Shown one piece after another: positions 1-8,100 of a stretch of DNA of 12,700 bases (positions are counted from its first letter, which is position 1; every line of letters starts with the position of its first letter). The position numbers and the translations under genes were made by a program. This stretch comes from Gp13-AA77 sp036521995 (GTDB lineage: Bacteria; Acidobacteriota; Terriglobia; UBA7540): positions 1 to 12,700 of the forward strand of contig DATDGR010000306.1 of NCBI GenBank assembly GCA_036521995.1. The letters are read 5' to 3'. The notes below the pieces were generated by a model. The model saw nothing but the letters and a program-made list of their open reading frames with translations, had not been told where the DNA came from and did no database searches.

Positions 1-732
1 GGCTCCGAGTTCGAGGAGTACCGCGCCGAGTACGGCCAAACGGTGCTCTGCGGCTACGCGCGCGTGGGCGGATGGGCGGTGGGCGTGGTGGCCAACCAGA
101 AGAAGCATATTCAAGTGACAGCCCATGGCAGCGGCGAGAAACGCATCCACTTTGGCGGCGTCATTTATACCGAGTCGGCGGAGAAGGCGGCGCGATTTAT
201 TCTTGACTGCAATCAGAATCGCATCCCGCTCGTCTTTCTGCACGACGTGAACGGCTTCATGGTGGGCAAAGAAGCGGAATGGAGCGGCATCATCCGCGCC
301 GGAGCCAAGATGGTGAACGCGGTCTCCAACAGCGTGGTTCCGAAGATCGCGGTGATCTGCGGCGGCAGCTTCGGGGCCGGCCACTACGCGATGTGCGGCA
401 AGGCCTACGATCCAAGGTTCATCTTTGCGTGGCCCACGGCGCGCTACGCGGTGATGAGCGGCGACTCGGCCGCCGGGACGCTGGTGGAGATCAAGATCAA
501 ACAGCTTGAACGTCAAGGCAAAAAGCTCAGCGAAGTGGAAAAAAAGGAGCTTTACGAATCCGTGCGCGCCACCTATGAGCAACAGACCGACCCGCGTTAC
601 GCGGCGGCACGGCTGTGGGTGGACGCGATCATCGACCCGGCGGAGACGCGCGAAGCGCTGATCTGGGCACTGGAAGCGGCAGGGCTGAATCCGGAGGTGA
701 AGGAGTTCAAGACGGGAGTGCTGCAGACGTGA
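1..732 (+). CDS. liuB: Acyl-CoA carboxylase carboxyltransferase (beta) subunit, probably methylcrotonyl-CoA carboxylase; 5' partial
   Basis: The reading frame is open from base 1 to the TGA at 730-732, so this is the C-terminal 243 residues of a family whose members are usually about 530 residues. The product is the biotin-dependent carboxyltransferase subunit, which moves CO2 from carboxybiotin to an enoyl-CoA in the cytoplasm. Visible family signatures are PLVFLHDVNGFMVG, the glycine-rich GGSFGAGHYAMCG loop (fragment residues about 121-133, acyl-CoA/carboxybiotin site) and FAWPTARYAVMSGDSAAGTL. The GTG at 43 is an internal codon, not a start, because family similarity continues upstream of it. 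The next two genes encode later steps of leucine breakdown, which favours methylcrotonyl-CoA over propionyl- or geranyl-CoA as substrate. That substrate call is inference from context; the carboxyltransferase family call is secure. Confidence 0.88.
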   Translation, partial: GSEFEEYRAEYGQTVLCGYARVGGWAVGVVANQKKHIQVTAHGSGEKRIHFGGVIYTESAEKAARFILDCNQNRIPLVFLHDVNGFMVGKEAEWSGIIRAGAKMVNAVSNSVVPKIAVICGGSFGAGHYAMCGKAYDPRFIFAWPTARYAVMSGDSAAGTLVEIKIKQLERQGKKLSEVEKKELYESVRATYEQQTDPRYAAARLWVDAIIDPAETREALIWALEAAGLNPEVKEFKTGVLQT

Positions 733-736
733 GGGA

Positions 737-785
737 AGTCAACAGTCGAAAGTCGAAGGTCGAAAGTCGAAGGTTTGAGGTCTCA
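737..785 (+). repeat. Heptamer tandem array, left arm (unit AGTCGAA)
   Basis: Seven contiguous 7-bp units lie in perfect phase: AGTCAAC, AGTCGAA, AGTCGAA, GGTCGAA, AGTCGAA, GGTTTGA, and a weaker last unit GGTCTCA. The array starts 5 nt after the carboxylase stop codon and runs into the ATG of the truncated four-helix-bundle ORF. Oppositely oriented units of the same family end the element at 931-958, so the two arrays form ragged inverted arms. The function is unknown. Confidence 0.85.
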
Positions 786-964
786 TGCAGCGTTTCACGG
801 AATTGCGAGTCTGGCAGGGGAGCCACGCTTTGGTGCTGGAGATTTATCGGCTCATAATCAGCTTTCCGAATGAGGAACGCCTTGGTCTGATCTCGCAGCT
901 TCGCCGAGCCGCCGCGTCGGTCCAGCGGTCTTTCGACTTTCGACCTTTAACTTTCAACTTGTGA
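785..964 (+). pseudogene. Truncated four-helix-bundle protein (23S rRNA intervening-sequence protein family)
   Basis: A 59-codon frame begins MQRFTELRVWQGSHALVLEI and continues through SFPNEERLGLISQLRRAAAS. This matches the N-terminal half of the four-helix-bundle / S23 intervening-sequence protein family (TIGR02436/PF05635, related to the Avd accessory protein of diversity-generating retroelements), in which VWQ, FP-E-R-GL and QLRRAA are hallmarks. Full members are about 115-125 residues. Here similarity stops after RRAAASV, just where SIPANIAEG would be expected. The frame then reads through the right heptamer array (QRSFDFRPLTFNL) and stops at 962-964. There is no Shine-Dalgarno sequence; the ATG sits on the end of the left array. 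I read it as a remnant whose second half was replaced by repeat sequence. A functional two-helix peptide is possible but unlikely. Confidence 0.75.
931..958 (+). repeat. Heptamer tandem array, right arm (unit TTTCGAC)
   Basis: Four phased 7-bp units, TTTCGAC, TTTCGAC, CTTTAAC and TTTCAAC, are the reverse complement of the left-arm family (GTCGAAA-like). They end 2 nt before the GTG start of the HMG-CoA lyase gene and take the place where a ribosome binding site would be expected. Confidence 0.82.
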
Positions 965-1899
965 ATTCAACCGCCAAGATTGTCGAATGCCCCCGCGACG
1001 CCTGGCAGGGATTGCCGAACATCATTCCCACTGAGGCGAAGGTCGCATACCTGCGCAAGCTGATCGAGGCCGGCTTCCGCCACCTCGACGCTGTGAGTTT
1101 TGTGGCGCCGAAGTATGTGCCCCAGATGGCCGACAGCGAGCGGGTGATGGAAGCGCTGTGCAGAGCGGGATTGCTCCCGACACAGCCTCACGGCCCGAAC
1201 GGAATGCCCGAAGCGCCGAGCCACGAGATCATCGGCATTGTGGTCAACGAACCGGGGCTCGAACGCGCCCTCAGGACTCCGGGCGTCACGACGATCGGTT
1301 ATCCGTACTCGGTGTCGGCAAATTTCCGGCGGGCCAACGCCAACATGTCCAAAGCGGAGTCGCAGGCGCTGGTGGAGAGGCTTCACAGGATGGTGGCGGC
1401 GCCGAACGCGCCCGTCCGCAACCTGGTGGTCTACGTTTCCATGGCTTTTGGCAACAACTACGACGAGCCTTGGGGGCCGGAGATTGTGATGGAGGCGGTG
1501 GAATGGCTGGCGCGGATCGGAGTGAAGCAAGTGTCGCTCGCCGACACCGTCGGGACCGCGTCACCCCAGGAGGTGGGCGATCTCTACAAAGCTGTTGCTG
1601 GAGTGACTGCGGGCTCGAATTCAGACTTCGAACTCGGAGTGCATCTTCATAGCCGCCCGGAGGGCGCGGCCGAGAAGATTCTGGCCGCCTGGGAAGCCGG
1701 CTGCCGCCGCTTTGACTCCGCTCTGACGGGTCTTGGCGGGTGTCCTTTCGCGGGAGACGATCTGGTGGGCAACATCCCGACGGAAATTGTGGTCAGCACG
1801 CTTTCGTTGAAGGGTGTGGGTACCGGGATCGAGCGGTGGGCGCTGCTTTCGGCGGTGAAGGCAACCAAGCAGATTCGGGAGAAGTACGCCCACGCATAA
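961..1899 (+). CDS. hmgL: Hydroxymethylglutaryl-CoA lyase
   Basis: This 312-residue TIM-barrel enzyme should cleave HMG-CoA to acetyl-CoA and acetoacetate, the last step of leucine catabolism. The N-terminal active-site motif is VECPRDAWQG (R12, D13), a variant of the usual EVGPRDGLQNE. I recall the ECPRD form from HMG-CoA lyases of Bacteroidota and Acidobacteriota. Metal and catalytic residues are visible: H228 and H230 in VHLHS, C261 in GLGGCPFA, N271 in GNIPTE and E275 in the same motif, with spacing close to the human enzyme (C266, N275, E279). The GTG start at 961 puts six residues before IVECPRD, normal for this subfamily. However, it has no Shine-Dalgarno sequence, because heptamer repeat abuts it, and the TGA of the upstream remnant overlaps it (GTGA). 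The next gene starts 92 nt downstream. Confidence 0.9.
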   Translation: MNSTAKIVECPRDAWQGLPNIIPTEAKVAYLRKLIEAGFRHLDAVSFVAPKYVPQMADSERVMEALCRAGLLPTQPHGPNGMPEAPSHEIIGIVVNEPGLERALRTPGVTTIGYPYSVSANFRRANANMSKAESQALVERLHRMVAAPNAPVRNLVVYVSMAFGNNYDEPWGPEIVMEAVEWLARIGVKQVSLADTVGTASPQEVGDLYKAVAGVTAGSNSDFELGVHLHSRPEGAAEKILAAWEAGCRRFDSALTGLGGCPFAGDDLVGNIPTEIVVSTLSLKGVGTGIERWALLSAVKATKQIREKYAHA

Positions 1900-1991
1900 G
1901 GCTCGATCAATGAATATCGAGGGACATCCCAAGTCGACCGGGGCTCATAGATCGAATACCGGCGAAATTGCTGTGCGATGAAAGGCACGGT

Positions 1992-2798
1992 ATGCCCTAC
2001 GACACGCTAAGACTATCGAGCAGCGCAGGAATTGCAACTCTCACCTTCAACCGCCCCGAGAAGCGCAATGCCATCTCGCCCCAGATGATCGACGAATTGC
2101 TGGCGGCGCTCGACGAGATCGAGCACAGTGCGGCGGGGGTCGCGATCCTCACCGGGGCCGGCAAGGCATTTTGCTCCGGCATGGACCTGGAAGCGCTCAA
2201 GGCGCTGGCCCAGGAATCGGCCGAACCGGGATCGGCGGCGGCCGGACACTCAGCGCTCGAAAGCTCGCGCCGGATGGCCGTCATGTTCCGCCGGATTTAC
2301 GATTTTCCCAAGCCGCTCATCGCCGCTGTCAACGGGCCGGCCATCGCCGGCGGTTGCGGCCTTGCCACCCTCTGCGACTTCACGCTGGCTGTGCCCGAAG
2401 CTAAGTTTGGCTACACGGAAGTCCGCATCGGCTTCGTTCCGGCCATCGTCTCCGTTTTCCTGATTCGCCAGATCGGCGAGAAGCAAGCGCGCGACCTGCT
2501 CCTGACGGGCCGGATCGTCGACGCCCAGGAAGCCTGGAGGCTGGGCTTGGTCAACGAGATTGTGCCCCCTGAAAGGCTGATGGAGCGGGCGCGGGAGCTG
2601 GCGGATCAGTTGCTCGCCAACAGCCCTACCAGCCTGGCCCACACGAAGCGAGTACTGAGCGCGTTGAGCAAGCCGGAAATCGACCGTGCCCTCGATCTGG
2701 CCGTCGAGGAAAACGCCCGGATCCGCTCCACGCCGGACTTCCGTGAGGGCCTGGCCGCGTTCCTCGAAAAACGCAGGGCCAACTGGCGCCGTGAATAG
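1992..2798 (+). CDS. liuC: Enoyl-CoA hydratase/isomerase family protein, probable methylglutaconyl-CoA hydratase
   Basis: A 268-residue crotonase-fold protein, expected to hydrate 3-methylglutaconyl-CoA to HMG-CoA between the carboxylase and lyase encoded just upstream. The ATG at 1992 is chosen over the TTG at 1968 because GAAAGG lies 6 nt before it and the protein then begins MPYDTLRL, a normal family start. Family motifs are FNRPEKRNAI (about 20-29), AFCSGMDLEAL (oxyanion loop) and NGPAIAGGCGLATLCD, then FGYTEVRIGFVPA. Of the two catalytic glutamates of classical enoyl-CoA hydratases only the second is present (E143); the first position is glycine (G123). GGCGLA with GYTEVRIGF is a combination I associate with LiuC-type proteins. 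The exact substrate rests on context. The stop is 15 nt from the stop of the converging downstream gene. Confidence 0.85.
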   Translation: MPYDTLRLSSSAGIATLTFNRPEKRNAISPQMIDELLAALDEIEHSAAGVAILTGAGKAFCSGMDLEALKALAQESAEPGSAAAGHSALESSRRMAVMFRRIYDFPKPLIAAVNGPAIAGGCGLATLCDFTLAVPEAKFGYTEVRIGFVPAIVSVFLIRQIGEKQARDLLLTGRIVDAQEAWRLGLVNEIVPPERLMERARELADQLLANSPTSLAHTKRVLSALSKPEIDRALDLAVEENARIRSTPDFREGLAAFLEKRRANWRRE

Positions 2799-2813
2799 GG
2801 GCCGGCGATCTTC

Positions 2814-5174
2814 TTACTTTCCCGGCGCGGCGGCGGCCGAGCTGACCGGCGGCTTCATGATGGCGAGCGGAACGCGCGCGAAGGCCACCTGATCCGCCGC
2901 CGGGTCCAGCACGTTTACCTGCATCCAGTAACGGCCCGCCGGGAATTTCGCCAGAGGGATCTTCACGAGATACCGCACCAGGCCCGCCGAAGATTTCTGA
3001 GACTCGCCAGGGAAAGGTCCGGCCTCGGAGATCTTGGTCCCGCCTCGAAAGAAGACCAGCGCAACCGCGGACGGTGCTCCGGCTCCGGCGGGCGGCGAAA
3101 CCGGCGCCGCGCCGCCGGACTTCCCTCCGCTCGGGGGCCCATAGGACTCGAGGTAGGCGTAGAGGCTCTGGTCGGTGCGAAACACCCGGGTGACACTGGG
3201 CAGCACGTTGGCGTTTCCCACTTGCAAGGGATGTAGGCTAGAGCCCTGCGGTGCTTTGCCCTTGCGGCCGTTCCCGGCTGGAGCGGGCGTCCCATGCTGA
3301 ACCTGGTTCGAGACCACCACGGAGCTGACGGCCAGGCCCTGGCCTCCGACTGGCGGCAGGACCAGCGGCTCCTCAAAGGTGCCCATCTTGCCGCTCTCAT
3401 TTTCGCGCACCACGGCCTTCAGCTTGTAGGACCCGGGCGGCAGCACGAAGCCGCCCTCGTAAAGGAAGTTGCTGGAGAGCACCTGCTGATAGTTGTCCGG
3501 ATCGAGCTTCACCGGCAGCGTGTCGCGCAGTGCTGCCGCGACGTGGCCGGCGCTGTCGGTGGCCCGCCAGGCGAAATCGAACTCGGTCCGGTGGCTGCCG
3601 GACTTGCTGAGGAAGGAAATGACCGAGCCCGGAATCTTGGCCGCCAGCAGCACGTAGTACTGCTGGTCGCGCTCGAGAAAGTGGGCCGTCTCGATGGCCA
3701 AGGACAGATCGACAAAAGGCTCGTCAAGCTCCATGGCCTGCTCCAGTTGCAGATCCTTGTCTTCGGCCGTGAACTGCCGGAAATTCTTGGGGGCGTAATA
3801 GCCCGGACGCGCCTGGACTTTGACGCCCGGACGCGTGACCTCCACCCTGATGCGCCGGAAGCGCCCGTCCGACTTGCCGTTGGAGGGCGTATAGCCTAGC
3901 AGGTAGTAAGTCGTATTGTCCTTCTGGACGTCCGTGAAGGCCTGGCTGAAGTCGTTCATGTCGTAAAAGGTGCGCCCTCCGGTATCGGTGGCCAGCGAGG
4001 CCAGGGTCTCGCGTCCCCCCTCGAGTGACGACAACTGCGAGTAATAGGCCGAACCGGTGTAGGCGGCCGCGCCGCTAGCGCTCGCGCTCGAAGCGTCACC
4101 GCCCGGCGGCAGCCCTACCAGGCCGCGCGCATCGACGGTGTAGAAAGAGACGTTGGCGCGATTGGCGGCATCGGTGGTGGCGCGCAATTGCGCCTGATTC
4201 TCGATGCCGGTCTTCTCCAGGCCGCTCGAAAAGTGAATGACGGACTTGCGCCCCGGCACGCCGCGCAGCAGGTCAGCCAGCGATTCTAGGGCGGCGAGTT
4301 TCTCATCCGTATTGAAGATATTGAATTCGGTCTCGTCCGGCGTGAAGGCCTCGGACGTGTCCTCGGTAACGATCTCCTCGCCGGTGGCGCTGGTGCCGCC
4401 GGCCGCGCCGGTTTCACCCTGCGCGGCCAGCGAGGCCGACTCTCCGGTCCGGATACCCTTGATCGCCTTTTGGAGCTCGTCGCGGTCGTTGGTGAAATTC
4501 TGGACTACGCGTAGATCGGAGCTGTAGGTCGTGATGGCGACCAGATCGGCCGGCGTCAGTTGTTTTCGGACGAAATTCTCCGCCGACCTTACGGCGCGCA
4601 GCAGGTCATCCACCTGCATCGAGCTGAGATCGAAGAAAAGAACCAGCATGCGATGATCCTGAACCATCTTGTTCACCTGGGCGGGGCTCACCACCGTGGG
4701 CAGCTTGCCAAGGTCAATGATGGCCGGAGCGCCGCCTTCGCCCCCGGCGCTCGCGAGCTGGGCAATGTTTTCCAGGCTGAAGGATGTGATCTTTTGCTCC
4801 GCGCCGTCCTCGAGGACCCGAAAGTCGCCGGGCTTCAGATCGGTGACCGGCTGGCCCCGCTTGTCAGTCACGCGCACGTCCACGAGGACCACGTTGGTCT
4901 GCACGCGAAGCAGGAAGGTGTTCCCCTGCCGCGTGGCGGCGCCCGAAGCCGTCGCGGGTGGGGTGGTGGTTTGGGGCGTCTGCGCGGGGCTTGGGAAAGG
5001 CAGAAGGCAGTAGGCAATCAGCACAGGGCATAAGGCACAAAGCAGAAGCGTCCAACGCGGCCCCCGCCCACGTGGCGCTCCTGCCCGCGTGGTCTTGTTT
5101 CGCTTTGCTTTGACCATGCTCGTTCCCAACTGGGTGCCGTTTTGATTGCTTCGCCACACCGGCAGTCCCACCAT
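2814..5174 (-). CDS. Secreted VWFA-related protein (acidobacterial TIGR03436 type)
   Basis: A 786-residue exported protein. After a positively charged N-terminus (KAKRNK, RGRGPR) and a hydrophobic stretch near residues 42-60 ending SPAQ, it has the family signature VQTNVVLVDVRVTDKRGQPV / FRVLEDGAEQKI (about 92-130). A von Willebrand A-like domain follows (about 175-425: MLVLFFDLSSM, GRKSVIHFSSG, VSFYTVDARG, TYYLLGYTPS), then an unassigned beta-rich C-terminal half. The metal site reads DLSSM, a degenerate DxSxS, so metal binding is doubtful. The start chosen is the ATG at 5174, with an AGAGG-type Shine-Dalgarno overlapping the receptor stop. The ATG at 5117 (MVKAKRNK) would give a more normal signal-peptide n-region and is a serious alternative. 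About 12 nt separate it from the upstream receptor gene, suggesting translational coupling. Its molecular role is unknown; adhesion or envelope assembly is a guess. Confidence 0.85.
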   Translation of the reverse strand: MVGLPVWRSNQNGTQLGTSMVKAKRNKTTRAGAPRGRGPRWTLLLCALCPVLIAYCLLPFPSPAQTPQTTTPPATASGAATRQGNTFLLRVQTNVVLVDVRVTDKRGQPVTDLKPGDFRVLEDGAEQKITSFSLENIAQLASAGGEGGAPAIIDLGKLPTVVSPAQVNKMVQDHRMLVLFFDLSSMQVDDLLRAVRSAENFVRKQLTPADLVAITTYSSDLRVVQNFTNDRDELQKAIKGIRTGESASLAAQGETGAAGGTSATGEEIVTEDTSEAFTPDETEFNIFNTDEKLAALESLADLLRGVPGRKSVIHFSSGLEKTGIENQAQLRATTDAANRANVSFYTVDARGLVGLPPGGDASSASASGAAAYTGSAYYSQLSSLEGGRETLASLATDTGGRTFYDMNDFSQAFTDVQKDNTTYYLLGYTPSNGKSDGRFRRIRVEVTRPGVKVQARPGYYAPKNFRQFTAEDKDLQLEQAMELDEPFVDLSLAIETAHFLERDQQYYVLLAAKIPGSVISFLSKSGSHRTEFDFAWRATDSAGHVAAALRDTLPVKLDPDNYQQVLSSNFLYEGGFVLPPGSYKLKAVVRENESGKMGTFEEPLVLPPVGGQGLAVSSVVVSNQVQHGTPAPAGNGRKGKAPQGSSLHPLQVGNANVLPSVTRVFRTDQSLYAYLESYGPPSGGKSGGAAPVSPPAGAGAPSAVALVFFRGGTKISEAGPFPGESQKSSAGLVRYLVKIPLAKFPAGRYWMQVNVLDPAADQVAFARVPLAIMKPPVSSAAAAPGK
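4996..5044 (-). repeat. Heptamer array inside the signal-peptide coding region (unit TGCCTTN on the - strand)
   Basis: Read on the + strand, seven phased 7-bp units all end in GCA: AAAGGCA, GAAGGCA, GTAGGCA, ATCAGCA, CAGGGCA, TAAGGCA, CAAAGCA. On the coding strand this is a TGCCTTN-type array. It encodes the hydrophobic core LCALCPVLIAYCLLPF of the VWFA-related protein's export signal. The 7-bp phase holds across 49 bases although the units differ in sequence. Confidence 0.75.
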
Positions 5175-5186
5175 CCCAATCACCTC

Positions 5187-8100
5187 TTAGAACCTCAGCC
5201 TGAACGAAAGAGTTACGGCTCGCATCGCACTTACAATGGTCACCCGGCCAAAGCTGGTGGAGTTTACCACCGTCCCGAGTCCGGTAAAGTTGGGTGTATT
5301 GAAGATGTTGTTGGCCGCGATCCTGAAGTCGCCGTTGATGCCGCGTTCGCGCGAAAACGTCATCAGGCGATCAAGCGACATGTTGAAGTTATACGTCGGC
5401 GGACCCGGAATGGTGTCCCGGCCGGCGTTGCCCAACTCGCCCGTGGGCGGCAGGGTAAAGGCCGACGTATTGAAGTACTCCAGGGTGTTGCGCTCCGACG
5501 AGGGCAGGCTCACCGGCAAGCCGGTGACGTCGCCCCGAAGGGAGTAATAGGCTCCGGTCCCCGCCGTCGAGCCCACGTTGCCGAGCACGCGGGCGGTGTT
5601 GGGGGTGCCGGTCTCGAGCGTGGCCACGCCGCTGAACTGCCAGTTTCCGAAGACGTGCTCCAGCGCACCACCGTGGTTCAAGAAGCGCTTACGGTCCCCG
5701 AACGGAAGCTCATAGTTGTAATTCAGCAGAAACTGGTGGCGGCGGTCAAAGGTGGAAAGACCGTACTCGGCGGCGAGATCCAGGTAATTCTGGGCCACAA
5801 CGCTGCTCGACCCGCCCACGCTGCCGGCGTCGTCGAGCGCCTTGGAGTACGTGTAGCGGGCCCAGAATGAGGAACCGCGGTGGAACTGGCGCCGCAAGCT
5901 CACCTGCAAGGCGTTGTAATTCGACGAGGCTCCCGAGGTCTCGTAAGTGTACTCCAAGGCATCCGGCGTGTTGTTGGACCCGGACGGATTGGGACCGAGC
6001 AGCAGGTCCAAGTGCCGCCCCACGGTGCCGAGGTAACTCACATCCAGAATGAGGTTGCGGGCGAATTCGTCCTGCAGAGTGAAGTTCCAGGTCTGCGCGT
6101 AGGGCGTCAGATAGCCCGGGTCCACCGCGTAGCTGTTGGTGAGAACGTTCGAGCTCACTGCGGGAAAGCCGTTCTGCAAGGTGAGCACCTGGGCGGGCGA
6201 AGTCACCAGGGTGGATGACTGAGCGAAGGGCGGCTGGCTTACGAGGTTGGGCACCAGGCGCTGGTAAATCGACTCGTCGTAGAACATGCCGTAACCGGCC
6301 CGGATCACGAACTGGTGCTGCGTCCAGGGCCGGTAGGCGAGGCCCACGCGCGGTGCGAAGTGGGTGTCTTCACCGCGCAGCAGCGAGGGCGGCAGGCCGC
6401 CGGGGTTTAGGCCTGTGACCACGCTGGCCGACGAAAAACCGGGACCGAGCTCCAGGTCAGCAAGGTGGCCGTACTTCTCAGTAAAGGGCTCGAAGTACTC
6501 GTAGCGCACCCCGAAAAGAAAGGTGAATTTCGAGGTGGCCCGCCAGTCGTCCTGCACGAATCCCGCGCCATACCAGGCGCGCAGGTAGTTGGCGCTGGTT
6601 CCGTAGCGCACCGAGGTGGAATAGGGCAGGCCCAGCAGAAAATCGGCGAAGTCAAATCCGGTGCCGGCCACCGGCACGCCGGCGGTGGTGAAGTTGCTGG
6701 TGGTGAAACCGGTGAAAGTGAACGCTCCGCGCGCGTTGGGATCGGTATCGGTGTTCAGCTGCACGTGCCGCAGCTCGCCTCCGAAGCGGAGGTTGTGCTT
6801 GCCGCGATTCACCAGCATGGAATCTACGACGCGCGTGGTCTGGTTGCGGGTCAGACTCGGAATGGGCAGATTAAGCCCCCCAAAGTTCGTGAAGCTGATA
6901 CCGGGTACGCCCCAGTTCAAGGGATCTTCGGAGATGCCGGTGATGCCGAGGGCGCCGGCCACGTTATCGGTGTTGGCGAACGGATTCGAAAGCAGCGTGC
7001 GCTGGCGGTTGAAATTGAGGAGGAAGGTGTTGACCGTTTGCGGCGTGAAAGTGTGCGACTCCGTCAGCGTAAAGTTCTGTCCCCGGACAGACGTGCTGCT
7101 ATCGAGAGCCGGGTAACCGGAGACGCCGTCGGTGTTGGTGGAGTTGAGATAATACATCCCGCTCAGACTGTCCTTTTTCCCCAATTGGTGCCCGATGCGG
7201 GCCATCAGGCGTTGATTGGTTGAGGGAAGCGACTCCAGCAGGCGGAAGTTCTGCACCGTCCCAGGCAGGTTCGGCAGGGGGATGTATGGCAGCAGTCCCA
7301 CGGAGGCCGAATTGAGCATCCCGGAGGGAATGGTGTTGTTGGGAAACGGCGTGCGCGGCCCCAAAGCGCCCGACTGCGGCTCATAAATCACCGGCGTCGC
7401 GCCCGCGAGCGGCCCCGAAGCGACAGCGGTCTCGGAAAAATCACCCAGGCGTTCGAGCGGGGTAGGCACGGTCGCATAACTGTTGAAAGGACTCTCGCTG
7501 TGCTGCAGGTTGTAGTTGACGAAGAAGTTTGTGTTGTCCTTGCTGCTGATGACGTGCGGGATGACCAACGGGCCGCCGATGGAAGCCCCGACCTGCTCGG
7601 TATAGGCAGGAATCCGCGGAGACGAGGCTACGTTTAGCGGGTAGGGACGAGCGTCAAAAACGGCGTTGGTGTAGCTTTCGGAGATATTTCCGCGCAATCG
7701 GTTGACGCGGGGGCGCCGCCCGCCGAGACCGGTAAAGAAGCCCACTGCGTCCTGGCCGCCGCCACCACCGAAACCGCCGCCTCCGCCCCGGCCGCCGCCC
7801 CCGCCACCGAACCCACCGCCGCCGCCGCCACCACCGCCTCCAAAGCCAGCAGCTCCTGGCGCACCTTGGCCGAAGTCTCCTCGGCCGCCAAAGCCACCGC
7901 CGCTGCCGCCGGGCGTCGAGGCTTGCACCGTGCTGCCCGTGAGCAAAAATGAATTCGCCGAACTCGCCTGGGCTCCACCGGCGTCAGGCGGTTCCTCTCC
8001 GGCCCCGCCCGCAGAGTTGTCGGCGCCATTCTCCGAGAAGCGTACCGTGGCCTGCTCGCCTCCCAGAGTATCGCCGCCACCACCAAATCCTGCCTCCGCG

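Noticed and set aside
43..732. GTG at 43 as a true start of the first gene
   Set aside because: Family similarity (GSEFEEYRAEYG) continues upstream to base 1, so the gene is simply cut by the window edge.
737..958. Heptamer arrays read as a CRISPR or a small tandem-repeat array
   Set aside because: Units are 7 bp without spacers and the two arrays are in opposite orientation, so this is not CRISPR.
5142..5870. Long + strand frame opposite the receptor gene
   Set aside because: Composition is typical of antisense reading of a GC-rich gene, and the receptor frame on the - strand is continuous and recognisable.
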